From Candidatus Woesearchaeota archaeon (GTDB taxonomy: Archaea; Nanobdellota; Nanobdellia; Woesearchaeales; GW2011-AR15): DNA of 17,069 nt. The stretch covers positions 1-17,069 of the forward strand of contig JAMPXQ010000016.1 in NCBI GenBank assembly GCA_023701075.1, given 5' to 3'. The notes under the pieces are model-generated. The model saw only the letters and a list, made by a program, of their open reading frames with translations. It searched no databases and was not told the DNA's origin. This document shows positions 5,990 through 13,096 of this stretch, piece after piece (the stretch's first letter is position 1; each line of letters opens with the position of its first letter). A program made the position numbers and the translations under genes.

Positions 5990-6732
5990 AGTGATTCCTT
6001 TGATTTCAAGACTTCTTGAATCATAACCATGTTCCAGCCAAAAAAATTTGCATTGAAATGCTCAATCAAGAAATGAAAGTACAATTCATCTGCATCTTTT
6101 TTATTAAATTGCTCTGTGCTTGTAACATTCTCTTTACGCAGATAATCTCGCCATAACCCCTGATTAAGTCTATGTGGCCTGTTAGACCCATATCTTCTAG
6201 AACTACCTGCATCAGTTGGTTCTTGGTACTGAAATAAGCCACAATGATTGATAATCTCATGTTTTCCATCAGGTGTTGAAATTGGAAAATTCAAATCCCC
6301 GATAAATGAAGGATATAATGAAAGCATATCATTGCCCGGATGGGTATGCATCTCTGCTTTCAGTAATCCTGCATCTGCCATCCCTTCAATGAGCCTAGGC
6401 AACCCTATATTAAGACCATATTCGCGTAAATTGACTAACCAATGATGTTCAAATAAAAATAGGTCTATCTCTAAGCTATCCATTAGATTCGGCAGCATGG
6501 ATAATGCCCTAAGATTATCTTCATATGGCGGTGTTTCCAATAGATATACACCCATCTGCGGATTCAATTGTGAAGTATATACGCTGAGTGATTGAACTCT
6601 TGGGAATAAAGCATGGATTTTATCATGGTTTTCACGAACTGCATTACCTACCCCATTTAAAGTATTACCATTAGCCAAATGCTTTAAATAAGGCACATCT
6701 TCAAACCGTTCATATAATGGTTTTTGAAACAT
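5986..6732 (-). CDS. unrecognised protein with JAMM/MPN-like metalloprotease motif
   Basis: A 248-residue soluble protein. Residues 127-146 read EMHTHPGNDMLSLYPSFIGD: H129-x-H131-P then PS142 and D146, close to the JAMM zinc signature HxHP(x)nPSxxD of JAB1/MPN+ isopeptidases, but with a slightly longer HxH-to-Ser gap and three rather than two residues between Ser and Asp. A strand with Glu upstream (GVYLLETPPYE; E66 or E71) could provide the catalytic glutamate. The hydrophobic core around it and a strand-turn after D146 (ISTPDGKHEIINHCGLFQY) are compatible with the fold. Five of the 12 arginines are CGN codons, while the RNA polymerase genes use almost only AGA/AGG by eye. First gene of a two-gene operon; the TATA box at 6752-6765 makes it leaderless. 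Zinc dependence and proteolysis are inferences. Confidence 0.68.
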   Translation of the reverse strand: MFQKPLYERFEDVPYLKHLANGNTLNGVGNAVRENHDKIHALFPRVQSLSVYTSQLNPQMGVYLLETPPYEDNLRALSMLPNLMDSLEIDLFLFEHHWLVNLREYGLNIGLPRLIEGMADAGLLKAEMHTHPGNDMLSLYPSFIGDLNFPISTPDGKHEIINHCGLFQYQEPTDAGSSRRYGSNRPHRLNQGLWRDYLRKENVTSTEQFNKKDADELYFHFLIEHFNANFFGWNMVMIQEVLKSKESL

Positions 6733-6751
6733 TTCATCACTAACTAGTAGT

Positions 6752-6765
6752 ATATATTTATAAAT
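6752..6765 (-). promoter_or_regulatory. TATA box of the JAMM-like operon
   Basis: Minus-strand TTTATAAATATATA is centred about 25-27 bp upstream of the ATG at 6732, predicting a leaderless mRNA. The 121-bp gap between the divergent genes is almost entirely A/T. Confidence 0.55.
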
Positions 6766-6819
6766 TTTTTGATTTTTAATAATTATTTAATTATGATTGA
6801 ATGAATTAATATGTATCTT

Positions 6820-6829
6820 ATTTAAATAA
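6820..6829 (+). promoter_or_regulatory. TATA box of the divergent accessory gene
   Basis: ATTTAAATAA, identical to the box at 208-217, is centred about 29 bp before the ATG at 6854, again a leaderless arrangement. Confidence 0.55.
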
Positions 6830-6853
6830 AAGCCATTATTCCGTGTCTGGATT

Positions 6854-7378
6854 ATGGGTGCAGACCAATCTGTCTATAGGGATATCGCAGCAATATTTGG
6901 AGAGATACCAGGATTTACTTTTTTTGACAGGACATATGCTCTACAGAACCCATTTGGCTTGTTTCCAAAGAATGAATATGTTGCTACAATTGATTTGGGA
7001 GCTCATCTAAAGCTTTCACATGAGATCAATTATGGAATGTTCTTTTCTATGCTGACTGAAGCAAATTTGCAGCCTAATTACCGATATAACCCGTTAGGCG
7101 CTGAATTTTTTGCACACAAGAAGACTGTGGATGTGTTCCATTCATTAGAGTATTCATTTGAATTTTTCTCATTTGTTCCTGGCTTATTTCAACCACAAAA
7201 TGATCCTTTGCGATTTTTAGATTTGATGACTCAAGCATATCTTGCAAAAAATTATAGGTCTATAGCATTTTACGCCAACTTTCATGCGAAATCCAATAAC
7301 CAAGATGTCCATAGCATCATTGCATTGGCAACCTGTTTTAGAGATTTCTATAAGGACCTGAAAAGAAATTCAAATTAA
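6854..7378 (+). CDS. unrecognised protein, divergent from the JAMM-like operon
   Basis: A 174-residue protein rich in Phe, Tyr and Asn that matches no family I know. It has no membrane segment or signal peptide; aromatic-rich strands alternate with short helices (FDRTYALQNPFGLFPK, YSFEFFSFVPGLFQPQN, LDLMTQAYLAKNYRSIAFYANFHAK). Start at 6854 fits the TATA box at 6820-6829. Two of its seven arginines are CGA. It faces away from the JAMM-like operon across a shared 121-bp promoter region and converges on argS with a 19-bp gap lacking a T-tract. The three genes 5186-7378 look like an accessory block set between two conserved information-processing loci. Confidence 0.65.
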   Translation: MGADQSVYRDIAAIFGEIPGFTFFDRTYALQNPFGLFPKNEYVATIDLGAHLKLSHEINYGMFFSMLTEANLQPNYRYNPLGAEFFAHKKTVDVFHSLEYSFEFFSFVPGLFQPQNDPLRFLDLMTQAYLAKNYRSIAFYANFHAKSNNQDVHSIIALATCFRDFYKDLKRNSN

Positions 7379-7397
7379 TTAGCTTGAATAAATCCAT

Positions 7398-9083
7398 TCA
7401 CATCTCATCAAGCGCTTCGATGCCTAATAATCCAAGCCCTGTCTTTATCACTTGCTTCACGCAATAGACCAGAAGAATCCTTGCTTTCTCAAGCTCTTTG
7501 TCTTCCTGTATTATCTTATGCTTGTGGTAATATTCATTGAACTGCTGGCAAAGATCCAGAAGATGCCTTGTCACCATGCTCGGCTTATAATCCTCAGCCC
7601 CTTTCTCTACTGTCTTTTGGAAATCCAGGAGCATCTTTATCAAAGCCTTCTCCTCTTCTTCAACCAATAGGCTGAAATCTATATCTTCTGAAACTTCATC
7701 ATCATATTTCTTGAGTATGCTTGCGCATCTTGCATGAGAATACTGGACATATGGGCCGGTCTCGCCTTCAAAGGAAAGCGATTCTTTAGGATTGTAGACG
7801 AAATCCTTCAATGCATCAAATTTAAGGATGAAGAATTTTATCGAGGACATCCCTATCGCTTCTGCTCTCCTATCAACTTCTTTTTCATCTAATCCTGGGA
7901 ATCTCTTCTTTATCTCTTCTCTTGCAGCCTCTTTCATGTCATCTGCAAGATTATCTGCGTCTACAACAGTCCCTTCCCGGGATTTCATCTTCCCTTCCGG
8001 AAGATAGACCATGCCATATGCAAGGTGATAACACCCTTTTGCAAATGGATAGCCAAGCCGTTCAAACAGCCTGAAGAGGACCTTGAAATGATGCGACTGC
8101 TCATTGGCTACGATATATATCATCTTATGCATATGCCAATCGTCAAACCTCAATTTTCCTAAGATAATATCCTGGGTGATGTAAATCGAAGTGCCATCTG
8201 CCCTAAGAACAATCTTCTTCTCTATCTCGTCATCACTGTAATATATATTGCCCTTCTCATCTTTTTTGAAAAGCCCTGTCCTAACTCCTTCCTGCACGAC
8301 ATCCTTGCTCTTCATATAATGGTCTGATTCAAAATAAGGCTTGTCCATCTTGACGCCGTATCGCTTATAAGTTTCTTGGATGCCAGATATCGCCCAGGTG
8401 TTCATCTTCTTCCAGAGAGCGACTGTCTCCTCATCCCCATTCTCCCATTTCACTAGCATCGCCTGGGTATCCTTCTCGATATCAGGATTTACTTTCTCTT
8501 CTACAGCATACCTGACATAATAATCCCCTACAAAGTGATCAGTCTTCTTCTTTGGCTGCTCATCATTCCCAAACCTCTGGTATGCGAGCATGGATTTACA
8601 GATGTGCACTCCCCTATCATTCACCATATCTATCCTTTTTGTGTCATATCCGACAAAATCCAGCATAGCCTGTATGGAATTCCCTAAGACCATGTTCCTC
8701 ACATGGCCCAGATGGAGCGGCTTATTTGTGTTTGGACCTGGGCTTTCCACTAAAATCAGCTGTTTCTTCCTTGGCCCTTTCCCATAATCTTGCCCTTTCT
8801 CGAATATCTCTTTTAGCACTTTACTTGAAATCATGCTTTTCTTGACGTAGAAATTGAGATATGGGCCCAGGATCCTTATCTCAGACAGAAAATCTTCTTT
8901 TAATTTTGGCTGGAGCTCTTTTGCTATCTCTCCAGGGCTTTTCTTAAGTTCTTTTGCAAGCGAAAAGCAAGGGAATGCATAGTCTCCCATCTTCTGATCC
9001 GGAGGCACCTCGATGAGATTTGATGATATCTCTTTCCCTGTGTGCTTTGATAGGCTTTTGGCGATGAGTTCTTTGAAATCCAT
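7398..9083 (-). CDS. argS: arginyl-tRNA synthetase
   Basis: Class I synthetase that charges tRNA-Arg with arginine using ATP. In 561 residues, typical for the family: an N-terminal tRNA-recognition domain (about 1-85, with MGDYAFPCF at 32-40), the Rossmann catalytic domain with SPGPNTNKPLHLGHVRN (HLGH at 124-127 is the HIGH motif) and GKMKSREG (364-371, the KMSKS counterpart), and an all-helical DALR anticodon-binding domain from about 443 (YVQYSHARCASILKK). The start at 9083 is chosen over an upstream ATG at 9131 because the family begins MDFKEL-like, AAGG lies about 6 nt before it, and the TATA box at 9106-9113 would place the longer start upstream of transcription. No missing catalytic segment. 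Confidence 0.96.
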   Translation of the reverse strand: MDFKELIAKSLSKHTGKEISSNLIEVPPDQKMGDYAFPCFSLAKELKKSPGEIAKELQPKLKEDFLSEIRILGPYLNFYVKKSMISSKVLKEIFEKGQDYGKGPRKKQLILVESPGPNTNKPLHLGHVRNMVLGNSIQAMLDFVGYDTKRIDMVNDRGVHICKSMLAYQRFGNDEQPKKKTDHFVGDYYVRYAVEEKVNPDIEKDTQAMLVKWENGDEETVALWKKMNTWAISGIQETYKRYGVKMDKPYFESDHYMKSKDVVQEGVRTGLFKKDEKGNIYYSDDEIEKKIVLRADGTSIYITQDIILGKLRFDDWHMHKMIYIVANEQSHHFKVLFRLFERLGYPFAKGCYHLAYGMVYLPEGKMKSREGTVVDADNLADDMKEAAREEIKKRFPGLDEKEVDRRAEAIGMSSIKFFILKFDALKDFVYNPKESLSFEGETGPYVQYSHARCASILKKYDDEVSEDIDFSLLVEEEEKALIKMLLDFQKTVEKGAEDYKPSMVTRHLLDLCQQFNEYYHKHKIIQEDKELEKARILLVYCVKQVIKTGLGLLGIEALDEM

Positions 9084-9105
9084 GCTGCCTTGAATTACTA
9101 GATGA

Positions 9106-9113
9106 TTTATAAG
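9106..9113 (-). promoter_or_regulatory. TATA box of argS
   Basis: Minus-strand TTATAAAT lies 23-30 bp upstream of the ATG at 9083, so the transcript starts at or just before the start codon. This rules against the longer open frame from 9131. Confidence 0.5.
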
Positions 9114-9220
9114 GGTTACTGATTGAGACACTAGCCCATGAATAAAAAAAAGGTGGATAAAACCTGATAACCAGATTCGGCTCTTTTTTCAACCTTTTTG
9201 TTTTATGAGACATACCGTAA

Positions 9221-9230
9221 GATTTAAAAA
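9221..9230 (+). promoter_or_regulatory. candidate TATA box for the tRNA-Asp/tRNA-Lys/RNA polymerase unit
   Basis: GATTTAAAAA, preceded by purine-rich CCGTAAG that could be a BRE, predicts a start near 9249, about 55 nt before the mature tRNA-Asp 5' end. A second weak candidate, TCTATAG near 9269-9275, lies nearer the usual distance for a tRNA promoter. Which one is used cannot be told from sequence. Confidence 0.4.
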
Positions 9231-9266
9231 GCCCCAAAATTTCCAAAGGGACATGTCGACTGGTTT

Positions 9267-9297
9267 TTTCTATAGCTGCAGTTTTAGCCTATAGAAA
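9267..9297. repeat. perfect 9-bp inverted repeat upstream of tRNA-Asp
   Basis: TTTCTATAG (9267-9275) and CTATAGAAA (9289-9297) are exact reverse complements separated by 13 nt, ending 7 nt before tRNA-Asp; two more pairs (CT/AG) can form inside the loop. It could be a hairpin in the tRNA leader or a dyad operator overlapping the core promoter. Confidence 0.5.
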
Positions 9298-9304
9298 CAC
9301 CAAT

Positions 9305-9377
9305 GCCCAAGTAGTGTAGTGGCCTATCATAAACCCCTGTCACGGGTTTGACCCGAGTTCGAATCTCGGCTTGGGCG
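9305..9377 (+). tRNA. tRNA-Asp (anticodon GTC)
   Basis: Acceptor stem GCCCAAG/CTTGGGC pairs fully with discriminator G9377; anticodon stem AACCC/GGGTT frames the loop CTGTCAC, anticodon GTC at 9339-9341; T arm CCGAG-TTCGAAT-CTCGG is perfect. The D arm is weak: GTGT against the bases before the anticodon stem gives about three pairs including G-U. No intron and no encoded CCA. The G discriminator is as expected for tRNA-Asp. Confidence 0.96.
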
Positions 9378-9467
9378 TCTTTTCATGTGCACGCATGAAG
9401 AACCAGTCTGTGGGGTGGCAGAAACTTCAACTGACTATACCCAGACATGAATAAAGAACGTCAGCAG

Positions 9468-9541
9468 GGTCTGGTAGCTTAGCTTGGTAGAGCACCTCAC
9501 TTTTAATGAGGTGGTCGCGAGTTCGAATCTCGTCCAGACCA
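9468..9541 (+). tRNA. tRNA-Lys (anticodon TTT)
   Basis: Acceptor stem GGTCTGG/CCAGACC, D stem GCT/AGC, anticodon stem CCTCA/TGAGG with loop CTTTTAA (anticodon TTT at 9502-9504), T arm GCGAG-TTCGAAT-CTCGT, discriminator A9541. No intron and no encoded CCA. It reads in the same direction as rpoH and ends only 15 nt before the GTG candidate start of rpoH, leaving no room for a separate promoter between them. Confidence 0.96.
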
Positions 9542-9554
9542 TTCATATTTACGA

Positions 9555-9560
9555 AGGTGG
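9555..9560 (+). promoter_or_regulatory. Shine-Dalgarno of rpoH that questions the start codon
   Basis: AGGTGG is followed by TAAAA and then ATAGCC. At rpoB' the context is GGTGA, then GATAAAA and ATGGC; at rpoA' it is AGGTGA, CAAA, ATG. By this spacing the expected rpoH start is the ATA at 9566. The GTG at 9557-9559 lies inside the Shine-Dalgarno itself. Confidence 0.5.
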
Positions 9561-9805
9561 TAAAAATAGCCAAAAAAAAAGATGAAACAAAGCATTTTCT
9601 AGTTCCAAAGCATGTGAAACTAACTGAAAAAGAAAGAAACCAGTTACTTGATGATTATAAAGTCAGGCTTGAAGACCTCCCTAGGATTTCTATGAAGGAC
9701 CCTGCAATCAATCATATGGACCTGACACCTGAAGACATAATCAGGGTCGTGAGGAAAAGCCAGACAAGCGGCGAAGCTGTCTTTTATAGGAGGATCGTAA
9801 AATGA
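9557..9805 (+). CDS. rpoH: DNA-directed RNA polymerase subunit H (Rpb5-like)
   Basis: Archaeal subunit H corresponds to the C-terminal assembly domain of eukaryotic Rpb5 and contacts downstream DNA at the jaw. About 79-82 residues, family-typical; the core KHFLVPKHVKLTEKE, DLPRISMKDPA and VRKSQTSGEAVFYRRIVK is fully conserved. No in-frame ATG precedes the core except one inside tRNA-Lys (9506). GTG at 9557 is the only standard start after the tRNA and gives an 82-residue product; but the spacing of AGGTGG (9555-9560) suits ATA at 9566, where the relatives' MAKKK-like N-terminus would begin. The stop overlaps the rpoB'' start by 4 bp (ATGA). It leads the RNA polymerase operon. Confidence 0.9.
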   Translation: MVKIAKKKDETKHFLVPKHVKLTEKERNQLLDDYKVRLEDLPRISMKDPAINHMDLTPEDIIRVVRKSQTSGEAVFYRRIVK

Positions 9806-11283
9806 ATAAAAGGGATATCCTTATCAAGAAATATTTCAATGAAGTGTCGCTTGTACAGTCTGACATCGAATCCTTCAACAGCTTCATCGAAGGAGAACTG
9901 CAGAGGGTTGTTGACGAGAACGGAACTATCCTTCCGACAATCATCCCACACACAATCGATGAATTCAAGATAAAATTTGGAAAAATCACGATAGGAAAAC
10001 CTGAGATCACTGAAGCTGACGGCTCAAAAAGACCAATCTATCCAATTGAAGCAAGGCTTAGGAAGATATCCTATTCTGCACCGCTTTATATTGAAGTGAG
10101 CGCACATGTGGACGGAATCCAGAGAGAATCTTTCACTGCACAAGTAGGAAGCTTCCCAATCATGCTGAAATCAAGTTTCTGCCACTTAAGGAACCTGAAT
10201 GAGAAGGAACTTATCGAGAAAGGAGAAGACCCAACAGACCCAGGCGGCTATTTCATCATAAATGGAACTGAGAAAGTTCTCATCAATGTTGAAGACTTGG
10301 CACCAAACAGGCTCCTTGTCGAACATAATCCTCTCGGTACATCAAAATTTACAGGAAAACTGTTCAGCGAGCATGGCGCATACAAGATTCCGCATACTAT
10401 CGAGAAATTGAAAGATGACATATTCTACCTGACTTTCACTAGGGTCAAGAGAGTCCCGCTTTTTGTCATAATCAAAGCTTTGGGCCTTGTCAAGGATGAA
10501 GAGATAATGAAGTTCATCGGTTCAGAATACCAGGATGATGTCTATATCAACCTGCTTGAGTTCGTCAGCATAAAGAATGATGATGATGCTCTTGATTATA
10601 TCGCAAAGAAGATAGGCATCACACAGGCAAAAGAGATAAGAGTAGAAAGGATGAAAGAGATCCTGGATAAATACCTTTTGCCGCATCTAGGGACAAAGAC
10701 TGAAGATAGGGTCTATAAAGCACATAACCTATGCAAGCTCCTAAAAAGATATATGGCTGCAACAAACGGCAAGGTCAAGCTAGATGATAAAGATCACTAT
10801 GGAAACAAGAGACTGAAACTATCAGGTGTCCTTCTGGCAGACCTATTCAGGGTAAACCTGAAAGTCTTGATCGGAGACTTGCTATACAACTTCCAGAGGA
10901 TTGTGAAAAGAGGAAAATTCCCTTCAATAAAAGTCATAATCAGAGACAAGCTCCTTACACAGAGGATCTATAGCAGCATGGCTACAGGAAACTGGGTAGG
11001 AGGAAGAAAAGGTATTGCACAAAGGATGCAAAGACTGAATCATATGGAGACACTTTCACATCTTCAGAGGGTTGTAAGCCCTCTTTCAGCAAGCCAGGAG
11101 AACTTCGAAGCAAGGGCGCTCCATAGCACCCACTTAGGAAGGCTATGTCCTATCGAGACACCGGAAGGTACGAACATCGGACTTAGAAAGAACCTAGCAT
11201 TGCTCACTGAGATATCTCAGGAAGAGAGTGAAGAAGAAGTACTAAAGATCCTAAAGTCATCAGGACTGAAGATGGTGAGATAA
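9802..11283 (+). CDS. rpoB2: RNA polymerase subunit B'' (N-terminal half of Rpb2-like subunit)
   Basis: Encodes the protrusion, lobe and fork part of the second largest subunit. In 493 residues I see PHTIDEFKIKFGKITIGKP near 50-68, the early GGYFIINGTEKVLINVEDLAPNR block, and at the end the fork region with QRVVSPLSASQENFEARALH and LCPIETPEGTNIGLRKNLAL (about 448-467), hallmarks of all multisubunit polymerases. The chain stops about 20 residues after this, where the subunit is split in two genes, as in methanogens and halophiles. GGAGG at 9789-9793 is 8 nt before the ATG; the ATG overlaps the rpoH stop. rpoB' follows after 2 nt. Confidence 0.97.
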   Translation: MNKRDILIKKYFNEVSLVQSDIESFNSFIEGELQRVVDENGTILPTIIPHTIDEFKIKFGKITIGKPEITEADGSKRPIYPIEARLRKISYSAPLYIEVSAHVDGIQRESFTAQVGSFPIMLKSSFCHLRNLNEKELIEKGEDPTDPGGYFIINGTEKVLINVEDLAPNRLLVEHNPLGTSKFTGKLFSEHGAYKIPHTIEKLKDDIFYLTFTRVKRVPLFVIIKALGLVKDEEIMKFIGSEYQDDVYINLLEFVSIKNDDDALDYIAKKIGITQAKEIRVERMKEILDKYLLPHLGTKTEDRVYKAHNLCKLLKRYMAATNGKVKLDDKDHYGNKRLKLSGVLLADLFRVNLKVLIGDLLYNFQRIVKRGKFPSIKVIIRDKLLTQRIYSSMATGNWVGGRKGIAQRMQRLNHMETLSHLQRVVSPLSASQENFEARALHSTHLGRLCPIETPEGTNIGLRKNLALLTEISQEESEEEVLKILKSSGLKMVR

Positions 11284-11285
11284 AA

Positions 11286-13088
11286 ATGGCAGAAATATTT
11301 CTCAATGGAAAATTTATAGGGACTGTAGCTGACCCTGGGAAGCTTGTGGATTCTTTTGTAGAAGAAAGAAGAAAAGGAAAGCTCCACTATTCAATATCTA
11401 TCTATCATGACAAGACTCTTGATGAAGTGCAGATTGAGTCTTCAAGAGGAAGAGCTATAAGACCGCTCATTGTCATAAAAGAAGGAAAGCCAATGCTGAC
11501 TGATAGGCATATCGAACAGGTAGAGAAGGGAGAACTGACTTTCTTTGACCTTGTCAAACAAGGTGTCATCGAATACCTTGATGCGATGGAAGAAGAAGAA
11601 GCCCTCGTTGCCTTCGATGAGAATGATTTAACTCCTGAACACACACATATGGAGATACTACCTCTGGCAATCGTCGGACTGTGTACAAGCCTTGTACCAT
11701 TCGGCAATTTCAACCAGAGCACAAGACTGAACGCAGGAAGCAAGAACCAGAAACAGTCACTCGGACTTTATGCAGCCAACTATTTGGTAAGGATGGATAT
11801 GGATGTCAACGTGCTCCATACGCCACAACTGCCACTTGTCAAGACAATCATGCATGATTCAAGCCATTATGAGAATCATCCGTCTGGACAAAACGTTGTC
11901 TTGGCAATCCTAAGTTTTGATGGTTATAACATGGAAGACGCAATCCTCTTAAACAAAGCATCAATAGAAAGGGGATATGCAAGATCAACCTATTTCAGGC
12001 CAGTAGTCACTGAAGAGCTCAGGTATTCCGGAGGACTCATCGATGAAGTATCTGTCCCTGATAAGGATGTCAAAGGATTCAAGAGCGAGAAAGACTATAG
12101 GCTACTAGAAGGGGACGGAATCATATTCCCTGAAGCGGTCATAGCTGAAGGCGATGTCGTCATCGGAAAGACAAGCCCACCAAGGTTCCTCAGCAGCCTT
12201 GATGAATACAATCTGACATCAAGTGCAAGAAGGGAAAGTTCAATGACAATAAAGCATGGCGAGAAAGGAGTCGTTGATTTTGTCCTTCTGACTGAGAATT
12301 CTGAAGGTAACAAGCTTATCCAAGTAAGGTTAAGGGACCAAAGGATCCCAGAGACAGGAGATAAGTTCACTTCAAGACACGGACAGAAAGGGGTCGTAGG
12401 CCTTATTGTTGAAACAGCAGACATGCCTTATTCAGCATCAGGAATAGTGCCTGATATAATATTCAACCCACACGGTATCCCATCAAGGATGACAATGTCA
12501 CACCTGATTGAGATGCTTGCAGGAAAGACCGGTGCTTTATCCGGAAGATATATCGATGGTACACCTTTTGAAGCAGAAGACCATAATAATCTAAGGAAGG
12601 AACTTGCGTCATTAGGTTTTAGAGAAGATGGAACCGAGACTTTCTATAATGGAAGGACTGGAGAGATGTTCAAAGCGCAGATCTATGTAGGAGACATGTA
12701 TTACCTTAAACTGAAACACATGGTCGCAAACAAGGTCCACGCAAGAGCAAGAGGTCCAATCCAACTCTTGACAAGGCAGCCAACTGAAGGTAGAGCCAAG
12801 GAAGGAGGATTAAGACTTGGAGAAATGGAGAAGGATACATTCGTCTCGCATGGAGCAGCTCTTCTATTAAAAGAGAGGTTTGATGCAGATAGGACTATTG
12901 TTCCATTCTGTGAGCAGTGCGGACTTGTCGCAGTGTATGATGAATACAAGAAGAAATCATACTGCCCTATATGCGGAGACAACTGTTCAGTATCTAATGT
13001 TGAGCTAGCGTATGCATTCAAACTACTACTAGATGAACTCAAATCCTTGGGTATCTACCCCAAGCTGAAACTAAAAGACAAGTACTAG
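11286..13088 (+). CDS. rpoB1: RNA polymerase subunit B' (C-terminal half of Rpb2-like subunit)
   Basis: Encodes the wall, hybrid-binding and clamp part of the second largest subunit, 600 residues. It opens with MAEIFLNGKFIGT, the usual first strand after the split. Catalytic-core blocks include GYNMEDAILLNKASIERG (about 215-232), the loop DQRIPETGDKFTSRHGQKG and GLRLGEMEKD. The C-terminal clamp zinc site is intact: C542, C545, C560 and C563 (CEQC...CPIC). GGTGA overlaps the end of rpoB'' and precedes the ATG by 7 nt; rpoA' begins 8 nt after the stop. No intein or frameshift is visible. Confidence 0.97.
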   Translation: MAEIFLNGKFIGTVADPGKLVDSFVEERRKGKLHYSISIYHDKTLDEVQIESSRGRAIRPLIVIKEGKPMLTDRHIEQVEKGELTFFDLVKQGVIEYLDAMEEEEALVAFDENDLTPEHTHMEILPLAIVGLCTSLVPFGNFNQSTRLNAGSKNQKQSLGLYAANYLVRMDMDVNVLHTPQLPLVKTIMHDSSHYENHPSGQNVVLAILSFDGYNMEDAILLNKASIERGYARSTYFRPVVTEELRYSGGLIDEVSVPDKDVKGFKSEKDYRLLEGDGIIFPEAVIAEGDVVIGKTSPPRFLSSLDEYNLTSSARRESSMTIKHGEKGVVDFVLLTENSEGNKLIQVRLRDQRIPETGDKFTSRHGQKGVVGLIVETADMPYSASGIVPDIIFNPHGIPSRMTMSHLIEMLAGKTGALSGRYIDGTPFEAEDHNNLRKELASLGFREDGTETFYNGRTGEMFKAQIYVGDMYYLKLKHMVANKVHARARGPIQLLTRQPTEGRAKEGGLRLGEMEKDTFVSHGAALLLKERFDADRTIVPFCEQCGLVAVYDEYKKKSYCPICGDNCSVSNVELAYAFKLLLDELKSLGIYPKLKLKDKY

Positions 13089-13096
13089 GTGACAAA

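Noticed and set aside
9084-9131. Longer argS start at 9131 (16 extra residues)
   Set aside because: It lies upstream of the predicted transcription start, and the family N-terminus begins at the ATG at 9083.
9144-9199. AAAAAGGT/ACCTTTTT inverted repeat as a structured RNA
   Set aside because: Homopolymer-dominated arms separated by about 37 nt; expected by chance in this AT-rich gap.
9389-9400. Small palindrome TCATG-TGCACG-CATGA region after tRNA-Asp as a terminator or operator
   Set aside because: Only 5 bp of arm, no T-tract and nothing else to support function.
9378-9467. Possible C/D box small RNA between the two tRNAs (ATGAAGA near 9395, CTGA near 9430)
   Set aside because: The C box is imperfect, the spacing of about 40 nt is short for an archaeal C/D RNA, no convincing C'/D' boxes are present and the flanks do not pair.
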